DNA from: Planctomycetaceae bacterium
Lineage (GTDB): Bacteria > Planctomycetota > Planctomycetia > Pirellulales > Pirellulaceae
DNA length: 43,075 nucleotides
Assembly: GCA_002862205.1 (NCBI GenBank)
Contig: PKCN01000012.1
Coordinates: 1 to 43,075, forward strand
Direction: 5' to 3'
Shown: positions 17,466 to 26,021 of the stretch, one piece after another
Layout: each line of letters starts with the position of its first letter
How positions within the stretch are numbered: position 1 is the first letter of the stretch
Notes under the pieces: generated by a model
Databases searched by the model: none
The model's input: only the letters and a program-made list of their open reading frames with translations
What the model was told of the DNA's origin: nothing
Made by a program: the position numbers and the translations under genes

Positions 17466-17902
17466 TCCGATCCCTTATGGGTGGCTCTCGGGGGTGAGCT
17501 AGGGTAGGGGGTTTTGGCTGCCCTCAAGAGGGAAGCCCGTGATCACGTTGATCGGAGGTTTAGCATGAATCGTCACTTCGGGGGAAGCTGGGAAGCTCGA
17601 GGTACCATTTCCAGAGCTCACAGCTGATCTATTCGTTAGATTCCACCCGACATAACGGTTATTAGTTTACATCAAACAGCGAGGTGTCGGTGTTCCAGAA
17701 TTGTAGCGGGCTGCGAAGCTACAGCGATTAAACTAGTTGACCAGATGTTCTCGGGTGAGACCCCTTAGGAAAACGCGAAAACGGTTGTCGATTTCCGGTT
17801 TGGTGGGTAACCTTATGTATGACGCAAGCGGAACTTCTTCGCTAGCAACGCGTCCCTTTGAGGGATTTGCGGCCGATTGCAGCCTCTACCTGCTAAAGAG
17901 CC
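17466..17902. other. Divergent intergenic region, no gene recognised
   Basis: 437 bases separate the secreted HEAT-like gene (minus) from the first trans-sulfuration gene (plus). It should hold both promoters. I looked for SAM or cobalamin riboswitch cores ahead of the PLP enzyme and could not support one. Confidence 0.4.
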
Positions 17903-19270
17903 ATGCCAACAAATATGTCGATTGATTCTGACGCCAGCGACTTGGGTCGTGGGGCGAACAATGAGGCCGATACGGTCTCTGAGCTTGACGATTCCCGCCC
18001 ATCACGCGGATTTTCTGAGACCTCTTCGGGGAAGCACCTCGAACAGGAGGGGGGTTTGCCCGCTGGCGAAACCTCGGCTGATGTCAAAGAGCGGTTGCAG
18101 CAAGCCGGTTGTTCTACCCAAAGTGTCCATGCGGGTGAAAAACGCCAGAAGGCCGAAGGCTCCATCTCTGCTCCGATTTTCACGGCGTCCACCTTCACCT
18201 TCGAGTCGACTGACTCGTTGATGCGGTTTGTCGAAGGCAAAGAAGATCGTGATGAATACGGTCGTTATGGCACGCCCAATGAGCGTACTTGCGAAGCGAA
18301 ACTTGCGGCTCTGGAAGGTGCAGAAGAAGCGATTATTTACAGCTCTGGCATGGCTGCGATCGTCGGTTTGCTGATGAGTCGTTTGAGTGCGGGTGATGAA
18401 ATCGTGTTCTTCGATCAGTGTTACCATCGCAGTCGAGAATTCTGCGCAAAGCACTTGGCCCGCTTCGGGGTCGTTACCCGTGAGGTTCCCACCGGCGATT
18501 TCGATGCGATGGAGGCGGCTATCAACTCGAACACAAAAATGCTTGTAAGTGAATCTCCCACCAATCCGCACCTGACTGCCGTCGATCTGGAAAAGTTTGT
18601 CGCGTTAGGAAAGGCAACGGAGGTCGAAACTTTAATCGATGCCACTCTCGCAACGCCATTCAATCTCCGTCCGATCGAGTACGGTGTCGATTTTGTATTG
18701 CACTCAGCCACGAAGTACTTGGGAGGGCATAACGATTTACTGGCGGGGGTGATCTGCGGACGCAGCGAGGCTCTTGAACCCGTGCGTTCGCTGCGAGGTA
18801 TCCTCGGAAGTGTCAATTCAGCACACAACATGTACTTGCTGGAAAGAGGACTAAAGACATTTGAATTGCGGATGCAGCGGCATAACGAGAATGGTCAGCG
18901 AATCGCCGAATTCCTTGAACAACATCCGCGTGTCGAACGAGTGTATTACCCCGGATTGACTTCGCATCCTACTCATGAAATTGCGGCGTCCCAAATGCCT
19001 GGATTCGGCGGTTTGATCACCTTTTTGGTCAAGGACGCAGACTGGAAGAAGACCTCGCAGATCGTTGATGCTGCCAAAATCCCGCGAATCGCGCCCAGTT
19101 TGGGTGGGGTCGAATCGTTGATTGAACAACCACTCGTGATGAGCTACTTCCACTGTACGCCGGAGGAGCGAGCAAGGTTTGGGATCTACGACAACATGAT
19201 CCGTATGTCGTGTGGAATAGAGAATGCCGAGGACTTGATTGCGGATCTGAAACAGGCTTTGGAAGCGTGA
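17903..19270 (+). CDS. PLP-dependent trans-sulfuration enzyme (cystathionine gamma-synthase-like), N-terminally extended
   Basis: The protein has 455 residues, about 65 more than usual. Core motifs are DEYGRYGTPN (about 117-126, active-site Tyr region), YSSGMAAI (147-154), ESPTNPHL, and the PLP lysine K271 in HSATKYLGGHND, ending with SLGGVESLIEQP and RMSCGIENAEDL. By family it acts in Cys/Met interconversion (cystathionine gamma-synthase, -lyase or O-acylhomoserine sulfhydrylase); I cannot separate these. Residues 1-65 are acidic and Ser/Gly-rich with no recognisable domain. A TTG at 18095 would give a normal-length protein, so the start is uncertain. It is followed by a related gene at 19545, suggesting a paired pathway. 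Confidence 0.88.
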   Translation: MPTNMSIDSDASDLGRGANNEADTVSELDDSRPSRGFSETSSGKHLEQEGGLPAGETSADVKERLQQAGCSTQSVHAGEKRQKAEGSISAPIFTASTFTFESTDSLMRFVEGKEDRDEYGRYGTPNERTCEAKLAALEGAEEAIIYSSGMAAIVGLLMSRLSAGDEIVFFDQCYHRSREFCAKHLARFGVVTREVPTGDFDAMEAAINSNTKMLVSESPTNPHLTAVDLEKFVALGKATEVETLIDATLATPFNLRPIEYGVDFVLHSATKYLGGHNDLLAGVICGRSEALEPVRSLRGILGSVNSAHNMYLLERGLKTFELRMQRHNENGQRIAEFLEQHPRVERVYYPGLTSHPTHEIAASQMPGFGGLITFLVKDADWKKTSQIVDAAKIPRIAPSLGGVESLIEQPLVMSYFHCTPEERARFGIYDNMIRMSCGIENAEDLIADLKQALEA

Positions 19271-19544
19271 TTGTAAAGCCGGGCTGCATGCTCGCCATGC
19301 GCGAAGCCACGCATGGGCATAAGGTGAGGTAGCTGGGTGTCCAAAGGGATGATCTACTTGGGCTGCGTCGCAGGGACGGTCGACTCGACGGCAGGTGGGT
19401 TGACGATCATCGCACTTGTCTTGGTTTGGCGAAACGTTGCTGGACACATACGCTCCGTCAACGCCACATGAAATTCTTGTCCAACGCCATGGTCATGGCA
19501 CAAAGTCTCTTTTTAACTTCGAATGGGTCACGGAAGTGAATGAA

Positions 19545-20723
19545 ATGAGTGAACGAGATAATCAGCCCAAGTTGGATTCTGCAGATAGTTTCCGGACACG
19601 GGCGATTCATGTTGGCAACGAGGTTGACCCAGCCACGGGAGCGGTGATTCCACCCGTCCATTTTGCCAGCACGTTTGAACAACCTGCTGCAGGTGAATGG
19701 GGCAAATTTGATTATTCACGTAGTGGCAATCCCACTCGCAGTCAAATGCAATGCACCTTGGCGTCGCTGGAAGGTGCGATTGGTTCTTTAGCGTTTTCTT
19801 CGGGTATGGCTGCAATTCATTGTGTCACGATGATGTTGAAAACAGGAGACCATGTGGTGGCCGGCTGTGACTTGTATGGCGGCGCTTATCGGTTGTTGCA
19901 TAAAGTCTGCGATAGGTCCGGAGTGGAGGTGACGTTGGTTGATATGACGGACACTTCTGCGGTCGCACAGGCTATCAATCAGAATACCAAGCTTGTGTGG
20001 GCTGAAACCATCGGTAATCCTCGGTTGAGTATTCCGAATCTGGCCGAACTGGCAGGGGTTGCGCACGCGAAGGGAGCGCTCATTGGGGTGGACAATACCT
20101 TTGGCACTCCCGTTCTGATCCGCCCTCTGGAGCACGGGGTCGACATCGTCATGCACTCGGCGACAAAGTATTTGGGAGGTCATAGTGACTGCCTTGGAGG
20201 AACGCTCGCTGTTTCGGATCAGAGCCTGTTAGATGAACTGTATTTTCTGCAAAATGCGACTGGTGCCGTGCTCGACCCGTTGACCTGTTTCTTGGTCTCG
20301 CGGGGAATGAAAACGCTTGACCTGAGGGTGCGGGCCCAGAGTGAGACGGCCTTGAAATTGGCAGAATTTCTGGAAGCTCATCCCCGAGTTTCCAACGTGC
20401 TTTACCCAGGCCTGGAGTCCCATCCGCAGCATCGACTCGCAGGTGAGATTTTTGAAGGTGGCTTCGGCGCTATGCTTACCTTCGAACTCGATGGGACGAT
20501 TGAACAGACAGCGGCAGCGTGCGGGGCGACGCGGTTGTTTCGACTTGCAGTCAGTTTAGGGGCGGTGGAGTCGCTGATCGAACAACCTGCCACAATGTCG
20601 CATGCCAGTTACGATCCCGTTGATCGAGCTCGGTTTGGAATCAGTGATGGACTGATACGACTTTCAGTGGGGTTGGAGTCATTTGAAGATCTCAGAGCTG
20701 ATATTGAGCAAGCGATCGCCTGA
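19545..20723 (+). CDS. PLP-dependent trans-sulfuration enzyme (cystathionine gamma-lyase/synthase family)
   Basis: The protein has 392 residues from the ATG at 19545, a normal family length; GGAAG about 9 bases upstream supports this start over the open frame back to 19416. Motifs are RAIHVGNEVDPATGAVIPP, FDYSRSGNPTR (56-65), FSSGMAA (84-90), VDNTFGTPV and the PLP lysine K208 in HSATKYLGGHSD, with SLGAVESLIEQPATMSH near the end. It belongs to the same family as the gene at 17903 but differs throughout (for example the canonical VDNTF against IDATL), so the pair is an old duplication or two separate acquisitions, not a recent copy. It probably makes or cleaves cystathionine in the cytoplasm. 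Confidence 0.93.
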   Translation: MSERDNQPKLDSADSFRTRAIHVGNEVDPATGAVIPPVHFASTFEQPAAGEWGKFDYSRSGNPTRSQMQCTLASLEGAIGSLAFSSGMAAIHCVTMMLKTGDHVVAGCDLYGGAYRLLHKVCDRSGVEVTLVDMTDTSAVAQAINQNTKLVWAETIGNPRLSIPNLAELAGVAHAKGALIGVDNTFGTPVLIRPLEHGVDIVMHSATKYLGGHSDCLGGTLAVSDQSLLDELYFLQNATGAVLDPLTCFLVSRGMKTLDLRVRAQSETALKLAEFLEAHPRVSNVLYPGLESHPQHRLAGEIFEGGFGAMLTFELDGTIEQTAAACGATRLFRLAVSLGAVESLIEQPATMSHASYDPVDRARFGISDGLIRLSVGLESFEDLRADIEQAIA

Positions 20724-20797
20724 GCGTGGACTTTGGCAGCCACGATGTAGAAAACCGACCCGATTCGCTTGTCCTCGATTTGCTTGCTCTCGATTCG

Positions 20798-22393
20798 CTA
20801 TTTGCAAGAGCGATTACTGATCAGGGAGTTGGGAGTTGCTGCCCTGAAAGATGCGTGAGAAAACGGTCGCCGTTCATGGCCCGCTGGAAGCTTCGCGTCG
20901 TCTGTTTTGTGCCGCTTCGCGTTGTTTATTTTGTTCCGCTTAGCTTCGTCGGTTTTGTTCCGCTCCGTGTCGTCGGTTTTGTGCCGCTTCGCGTCGTCTG
21001 TTTTGTGCCGCTTCGCGTCGTCTGTTTTGTGCCGCTTCGCGTCGTCGGTTTTGTGCCGCTTCGCGTCGATGCAGATGCACTCTTTTCCATTGCGCAGGAA
21101 TATTTTTTGATTGGCAAATGCTGGCGCTGCCCACACGACTTTGCGACCAAACGCAACGTCGGTGGAATCCAGGACATGGGTTCGGTCCAGCTCTTGGTAG
21201 CCTTGGCGACTCATCTTTGCAATCACAAGATCTCCCTGTTCTGTGAACAGCCAATATCGATCGGATTGCCTGATGATGAAGGCGGTTCCTGTTCGAAGTG
21301 CTCGCTTTGAGTGCAGTGGCTCCAAACTGCTCCAGACACGCTTCCCGGTCGCGAAGTCGATACCAAATAGAGTTCCATCCTGGTGAAAACCATACAGCAT
21401 GTCCTGATCTAAAAATGGCTGGACGTTGACCGGTGAGATGGCAGCGTCAGAAATATCCTGCCATAGCATGGTGGCTCCGGGTTGGTCCTCTGAGAGTCTG
21501 AGCATTATGTTCTTTTTCGAGAATCCGGCAGCGTACAACAGGTTCCCGGACTTGATGGGTGACATGATCACGGATCCGTTGGATGCCTGGTAATCGATCG
21601 TCCAATAGTGTTTGCCATTGTCAGGGTTGAGGGCACTGACACCGTCGGGATGGAAGATGATCAGCTGAGGTCTGCCAGCTGCCCTGATGAGGACAGGGGG
21701 AGCGTAACCTTGACCACTTGATGACAGCGATCTCCAAGTCTCTTTTCCGGTGAATTTGTTGAGGGCGATGACAAGAGAGTCTGGACCGCCAGCGATGCAG
21801 ATCAGTTTGTCGTCGACAACCAGCGGGTGACCGGCATAACCCCAAATCGCCGGTTGGGTTGAATAGTCGGCCGGCAGGTTGCGTGACCAGCGAGCATGGC
21901 CCGTCGTCGCATCAAGGCAGTGGAGCTTGCCTTCGGCTCCGAGCGTGTAAACACGATCTTCGTCAATATTGGGAGTGCACCGCGGCCCTGCGGGATAGGA
22001 AATTGTATAAGTGACTGGATCCTCATGTTTCCAAAGTAGTGACCCAGTGCGTTCATCCAAGCAGAGGATCCGTTCTTTGCCACGCGAAATTATGCCTTGT
22101 GGTGATTCGTTGAGGGGAAGCTCGGGTTGAAAATCAGCGATGTAGACCCTTCCCCGGGAAACCGCAGGACCCGCATATCCGCCGCCGACGGGATGACGCC
22201 ACAGAATGTTCACGCCCAACTTTGGAAACGACTCAATGATGTTCGATTCACGCCATACGTTGTCCCGGTTGCGACCCATCCATTGGGGCCAATCTTCGGC
22301 CAGACAGACAGGATTCGGAGGCGACAACAACCAAGCCAGGGTGAATAATATCAGTGAAATCAGCGGTGAGCGTGAGGATCGCAATTTGCACAT
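20798..22393 (-). CDS. Exported PQQ-like beta-propeller protein with octapeptide-repeat tail
   Basis: The protein has 531 residues from the ATG at 22393 (MCKLRSSRSPLIS), chosen because it starts a clean signal peptide ending VCLAEDW; the frame is open to 22540. WPQWMGRNRDNVW opens the PQQ-repeat propeller, and blades are visible as GRVYIADF, RILCLDERTGSLLWKHE, LHCLDATTGHARW, VIALNKFTGKETW and FGIDFATGKRVW. No dehydrogenase motifs are seen, so it is probably a scaffold like other planctomycete PQQ-domain proteins. After the last blade (KECICIDA) the protein continues into about seven copies of KRHKTDDA, a charged tail that the fold does not need, and ends with about 30 unrelated residues. It is divergent from yidD. 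Confidence 0.88.
   Translation of the reverse strand: MCKLRSSRSPLISLILFTLAWLLSPPNPVCLAEDWPQWMGRNRDNVWRESNIIESFPKLGVNILWRHPVGGGYAGPAVSRGRVYIADFQPELPLNESPQGIISRGKERILCLDERTGSLLWKHEDPVTYTISYPAGPRCTPNIDEDRVYTLGAEGKLHCLDATTGHARWSRNLPADYSTQPAIWGYAGHPLVVDDKLICIAGGPDSLVIALNKFTGKETWRSLSSSGQGYAPPVLIRAAGRPQLIIFHPDGVSALNPDNGKHYWTIDYQASNGSVIMSPIKSGNLLYAAGFSKKNIMLRLSEDQPGATMLWQDISDAAISPVNVQPFLDQDMLYGFHQDGTLFGIDFATGKRVWSSLEPLHSKRALRTGTAFIIRQSDRYWLFTEQGDLVIAKMSRQGYQELDRTHVLDSTDVAFGRKVVWAAPAFANQKIFLRNGKECICIDAKRHKTDDAKRHKTDDAKRHKTDDAKRHKTDDTERNKTDEAKRNKINNAKRHKTDDAKLPAGHERRPFSHASFRAATPNSLISNRSCK
20889..21071. repeat. 24-bp coding tandem repeat, about 7.5 copies
   Basis: The unit is 24 bp around GCCGCTTCGCGTCGTCTGTT. 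Copies at the right end are nearly identical and those toward the left (20889-20960) have diverged. It encodes KRHKTDDA-type octapeptides in the PQQ protein on the minus strand. Its openness in several frames creates spurious ORFs on the plus strand. Confidence 0.95.
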
Positions 22394-22619
22394 GAATCCA
22401 CTCGTGCGGTCTGAGTGACCGAGGATAATCAAAGACGCGTGAAACCGAATCATCAGTTTTACCACTTTGTCTCCATGCCGTGTGGGTGGAATGCCCGATA
22501 TCAAACACCGTGCTGGTTCGGTAAACAGCGTGGCGTACAATGGACGCAGATGTCAGATCGTGCCATCAGATCGTTAGCGGCGATTGTGAGTTAACGCAGT
22601 CTCAGAAATGCAGTAGGGC

Positions 22620-22624
22620 AGGAG
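22620..22624 (+). promoter_or_regulatory. Ribosome binding site of yidD
   Basis: AGGAG lies 5 bases before the ATG at 22630 and fixes the short YidD start against the open frame back to 22540. Confidence 0.75.
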
Positions 22625-22629
22625 CACCG

Positions 22630-22851
22630 ATGTTAAAACGTATTCTGGTTGGTGCTATGATCCGTGTGATCCGGTTTTATCAGGTTGGGATCAGCCCCCT
22701 GTTGGGGCCTTGTTGCCGTTTTACACCGACCTGCAGTCAGTATGGAATTGAGGCAATTCGCAAGTACGGTCCGATCGGGGGAGTTTGGAGGACTGCTTGG
22801 CGGATTCTACGCTGTAATCCTTGGTGCAAGGGTGGTCACGATCCACCATGA
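22630..22851 (+). CDS. yidD: Membrane protein insertion efficiency factor YidD
   Basis: The protein has 73 residues, the normal size of this small family. YidD associates with the inner membrane and assists YidC/Sec insertion of membrane proteins. The family core is intact: [34 protein letters not shown], then [16 protein letters not shown]. The N-terminus is an amphipathic basic helix ([14 protein letters not shown]). In most bacteria yidD lies near rnpA and yidC; here it is alone, divergent from the PQQ gene and convergent with the DUF1559 gene 30 bases downstream. Confidence 0.95.
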   Translation: MLKRILVGAMIRVIRFYQVGISPLLGPCCRFTPTCSQYGIEAIRKYGPIGGVWRTAWRILRCNPWCKGGHDPP

Positions 22852-22881
22852 TAAGTCGCAGGGGAGGGAGAGTCCGGGGTT

Positions 22882-23913
22882 CTAATCGCGTTGAATCAGC
22901 TCACGGTTCCCTCGTGTACCCAAGGCGCGCCAGAGTTCGAGATCCACTGAATCGGTAATGCTGCTGACAGAGCCATCAAGAAAGGTGGCATGGACCATGC
23001 CAATGTGGTAACTACGCGAGTTGATCGATGCGTAGGTTGGATTGCCGGCGATCCCGTTTTTGCCTTCCTGCCATGAATTGAAATCGATGTCGTAGATATT
23101 GCCATCGCTGTGCGTGTACACGCAATTTGTGTTGGGCGGCATCGTGGTAGTGACGCCGGTGTGGTGGACTCGACCATCAGGCCATTCCGTATGTCCCGTG
23201 TTCTTGAACTGTGATGCGAGAGCCGCGTTTGCAACCACATCCTCCGCATATCGGGGAACAGCCGTATCGGCTGGACCACCATTACGCAGATAGTGAGTCC
23301 ACGCTTTGACCTCCGCAGCCAGCAGGGTTTGGCTCGTTCCGTCCAGGCAGTCGCGGTACCGGAGAAATGAGTTAGGAAAAAACATGCCGTCGCCGCCCTT
23401 GTTGGTGGTGGGGTCATAGACATACCAAGTTCCAAAATTGAATCCGTAAGTGGTCGGGTAAAGCAGTGGCCGCCCCCGACCCGGATTCCGCACCTGGTCG
23501 CTGCCAGGGTCGCTTGGGCAGGCGTAGATCGCCAACTTGATATTGTCGATCGCCGATTGGTTATCCCAACCGATTGATAAGTCAATCTTCTCGTAAAGAC
23601 TGCCCTGCTCGTGAAATGGCAATATTCGGCCATGCACGCCCCAGGAACCATTGTTCCCGGTACTGGTCACCGTCCGATCCACCACCGAGGATGGTGGAAA
23701 TTTCTTGTATGCACTCTCGTAGTTTTGGCAAGCCAGAGAAATCTGCTTCAAATTGTTCTGGCACTGCATGCGTCGGGCAGCTTCCCGAGCCGCCTGCACG
23801 GCAGGTAGAAGCAGTCCGACAAGTACCCCAATGATTGCGATCACGACGAGTAGCTCCACAAGGGTGAAGCCGCTGTGACGTTCGTTTTTATGATTGTTTC
23901 TGCGTGTCATCAT
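22882..23913 (-). CDS. DUF1559 prepilin-like protein with N-terminal methylation motif
   Basis: The protein has 343 residues. It starts with a basic leader and GFTLVELLVVIAIIGVLVGLLLPA, a type IV prepilin cleavage/methylation site (cut after Gly, Phe at +1, Glu at +5), then AAREAARRMQCQNNLKQI, the hallmark of planctomycete DUF1559 proteins. The family's C-terminal HX9DG motif is present (H followed nine residues later by DGSVSS). Planctomycetes carry dozens of these pseudopilin-like proteins, whose role is not established; assembly at the inner membrane through a type II/IV-like system is inferred. It is divergent from the sensor kinase operon, with 602 bases between. Confidence 0.95.
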   Translation of the reverse strand: MMTRRNNHKNERHSGFTLVELLVVIAIIGVLVGLLLPAVQAAREAARRMQCQNNLKQISLACQNYESAYKKFPPSSVVDRTVTSTGNNGSWGVHGRILPFHEQGSLYEKIDLSIGWDNQSAIDNIKLAIYACPSDPGSDQVRNPGRGRPLLYPTTYGFNFGTWYVYDPTTNKGGDGMFFPNSFLRYRDCLDGTSQTLLAAEVKAWTHYLRNGGPADTAVPRYAEDVVANAALASQFKNTGHTEWPDGRVHHTGVTTTMPPNTNCVYTHSDGNIYDIDFNSWQEGKNGIAGNPTYASINSRSYHIGMVHATFLDGSVSSITDSVDLELWRALGTRGNRELIQRD

Positions 23914-24222
23914 CTGGTAGCAGGCAAATGTTCGTTGGTCAAACAGGATAAATATTGTTGGGCCGTTTCTATCTTCTATCTTGATTCGAGCAACTTCTGT
24001 GCCAAACGTAAGATGTGGCGATTGAATAGAATTTCAATGCCTAGATAGAGCAACTTTACTGAATGAGATGGATATTCCGCCAAGAGGTTGCCTGTTTCAC
24101 CGATGTGGAATCGGACTTGCTTGGGTTGCGGAGATCCGTCAAGGCATGGCAATCTGTCGGCAGGGGAGCATGCCAAGTATTCTGGCCGCTAGAGGGAAAG
24201 CTCGGCTTTTGTATCTCGCCGA

Positions 24223-24392
24223 TCAGGGGAGTGGTGAAGCAGGGGAGTGCTAAAGCAGGGGAGTGCTAAAGCAGGGGAGTGGTGAAGCAGGGGAGTGCTG
24301 AAGCAGGGGAGTGCTGAAGCAGGGGAGTGCTGAAGCAGGGGAGTGGTGAAGCAGGGGAGTGCTGAAGCGGGGGTGTGGTGAAGCAGGGGATA
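24223..24392. repeat. 16-bp tandem repeat, 10 copies plus a partial, upstream of sensor kinase
   Basis: Copies begin every 16 bases from 24223 to 24383, with the unit GCAGGGGAGTGCTGAA. Variation is confined to a few positions (GTGCT or GTGGT, GAA or AAA), giving a mosaic of variant copies. It is G-rich on the plus strand and non-coding. Confidence 0.97.
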
Positions 24393-24504
24393 GACCGCCT
24401 GCAGGGCATTGGTCCGTGAGAAGGAAAAAGGCCGTGGCTGCGGGATGCCGTCATGAAGAAGATTTCGTACCCCCGCGGCGTGAGGGGTGTGGTTTTACTG
24501 TTTT

Positions 24505-24509
24505 GAGGA
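24505..24509 (+). promoter_or_regulatory. Ribosome binding site supporting a TTG start
   Basis: GAGGA lies 6 bases before the TTG at 24516. No ATG is available near the first membrane helix of the kinase, so this site supports TTG initiation. Confidence 0.65.
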
Positions 24510-24515
24510 TCCGTT

Positions 24516-26021
24516 TTGCTAAATCGATTTCAGTCATTGAGAGTGCGTTTGCTCTTTCCTCTTCTTGCGGTCGCCGTGGTGGCATCGCTGGGGGTGGCTG
24601 CCGCATCATATTGGTTGGGTGATCGTTGGGAACGTCAGCAAGTCGCACGCAGGTATCAAGAAATTGAATCCACGTTAAGCACTGCATCGTTCCCGTTGAC
24701 GCCTTTGGTTGTGAAGTCGATTGCCGATTTGACTGGTACTGATCTGATCACCTTGGATGAAAATAATATTGTCTCGCAATCAAGTCTGCCATTGCCATCC
24801 GGTTCGTCGATTGAGAGGTTGGTATTGAAACATCAGAAGCGGTTTTCCGATGACGTAATAGCGATTGCATCTGAAAACTATCGATACTCAACCTTTGCCT
24901 TGCGTACTGCAACACAGGACAATCAGCTTTGGGTAGCTGTCTTGTTCAACGAGTCTGATTTGCGAGAAGCACGCTGGCGGATGGCAAGCTTTCCGCTGCT
25001 CACAGGATTGTCCACGATCATTCTGTTGACCTCCGTGACGCTACTCTTTGCAAGCAGGTTGGTGCGGCGGTTATCTACCTTGCAGGAGTGTGTTGGACGA
25101 ATATCAGCGGGGGAGTTCACTGCAATCGTTCCTAACGAGGCAAATGACGAGGTTGGCAGGCTTGGGGTTGCTGTCACTCGGATGAGCGAGCAATTGCTGA
25201 AAATGCAGGAAAGATTGCAGCGCCAACAGGGAGAAAAAGTTCTCCATCAGGTTGCCGGTGGACTGGCACATCAGTTGCGTAACAGTATCACCGGAGCCAG
25301 AATGGCGCTTGAGTTGCACCAGCAGAGATGCGAACTGTCGGATGACAGTCTCGATGTCGCGTTGGGTCAGCTTGAGGAAACCGAGGCTCATGTCCGAAGG
25401 TTACTGACCGTGGCATCGGGTAGAGAAGAACCGGAGTCGCCAGAGATCGCTTTGGCATGCCTGCAGGACTCGATGCGGGCGCTGATCACAACCGCCAAAC
25501 ACCTCAGAATCGAACTCAATACGAACTTTGCACCAGAACTCGGTAACGTCAGGGTCAGTGATGGGCCAAGTTTACAGGCAGCGTTTTCCAATCTTGTGCT
25601 CAATGCGATGTATGAGGGAAGCCGAGTAACAGTTGAGTGTGCATTACTTTCGGAAGACGTTGAGCCGACCCGAGGCACATTGGAAAATCGAGCGGATGGG
25701 CGAAAGCCTGGCTCCGCAGCGAATGTTCATCCTCTGGCCAGTGTGCAAATGTCAGGGGATTTCGCATTGTTGACGGTGTGTGACAACGGCAAGGGACCGC
25801 CGCCTGATGTTGCCAGCGAAATATTCGAGCCGTTTGTCACTTCAAAACCAGAAGGATTGGGGCTTGGGTTGCCCCTCGTGGCAAGATGTGCCCGCCGATT
25901 GGATGGCGCAGTGCATTGGGATCGCGTTGACCAGCAAACAAGGTTTTCACTCAGGTTTCGAGTTTCAACACCACCGGCCGACGCGGATGGATTCGAGCAG
26001 AATGCGAGCGTGATCAAATGA
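24516..26021 (+). CDS. Sensor histidine kinase (NtrB-like output, HAMP, two membrane helices)
   Basis: The protein has 501 residues from a TTG with GAGGA upstream. Membrane helices lie at about 12-33 and 159-180, enclosing a periplasmic sensor of about 125 residues with no motif I recognise. Then come a HAMP-like segment (181-235), the H-box GGLAHQLRNSITG with the phospho-accepting H252, the N-box FSNLVLNA (N363), the G1 box DNGKGPPPD and the G2 region EPFVTSKPEGLGLGLPL. It autophosphorylates on His and should pass phosphate to the regulator whose ATG overlaps its TGA (ATGA at 26018-26021). The signal sensed is unknown. The long 16-bp array upstream may influence expression. Confidence 0.93.
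   Translation: MLNRFQSLRVRLLFPLLAVAVVASLGVAAASYWLGDRWERQQVARRYQEIESTLSTASFPLTPLVVKSIADLTGTDLITLDENNIVSQSSLPLPSGSSIERLVLKHQKRFSDDVIAIASENYRYSTFALRTATQDNQLWVAVLFNESDLREARWRMASFPLLTGLSTIILLTSVTLLFASRLVRRLSTLQECVGRISAGEFTAIVPNEANDEVGRLGVAVTRMSEQLLKMQERLQRQQGEKVLHQVAGGLAHQLRNSITGARMALELHQQRCELSDDSLDVALGQLEETEAHVRRLLTVASGREEPESPEIALACLQDSMRALITTAKHLRIELNTNFAPELGNVRVSDGPSLQAAFSNLVLNAMYEGSRVTVECALLSEDVEPTRGTLENRADGRKPGSAANVHPLASVQMSGDFALLTVCDNGKGPPPDVASEIFEPFVTSKPEGLGLGLPLVARCARRLDGAVHWDRVDQQTRFSLRFRVSTPPADADGFEQNASVIK

Larger units (their letters stand above)
23914..24515. other. Long intergenic region between DUF1559 gene and sensor kinase operon
   Basis: 602 bases with no credible gene. The left 300 bases should contain the DUF1559 promoter, but none was identifiable. 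The right half is dominated by the 16-bp array at 24223-24392, after which 113 bases lead to the TTG start of the kinase. Confidence 0.5.

Noticed and set aside
20726-21310. Plus-strand gene with repeated FVPLRVV segments
   Set aside because: It is the antisense reading of the 24-bp repeat in the PQQ gene; several frames are open there only because the repeat lacks stops, and the minus-strand protein has a signal peptide and propeller blades.
22540-22629. 30-residue N-terminal extension of YidD
   Set aside because: The family is about 70 residues and AGGAG sits properly before the ATG at 22630.
24223-24392. CRISPR array
   Set aside because: The units are contiguous 16-bp direct repeats without spacers and no cas gene is nearby.
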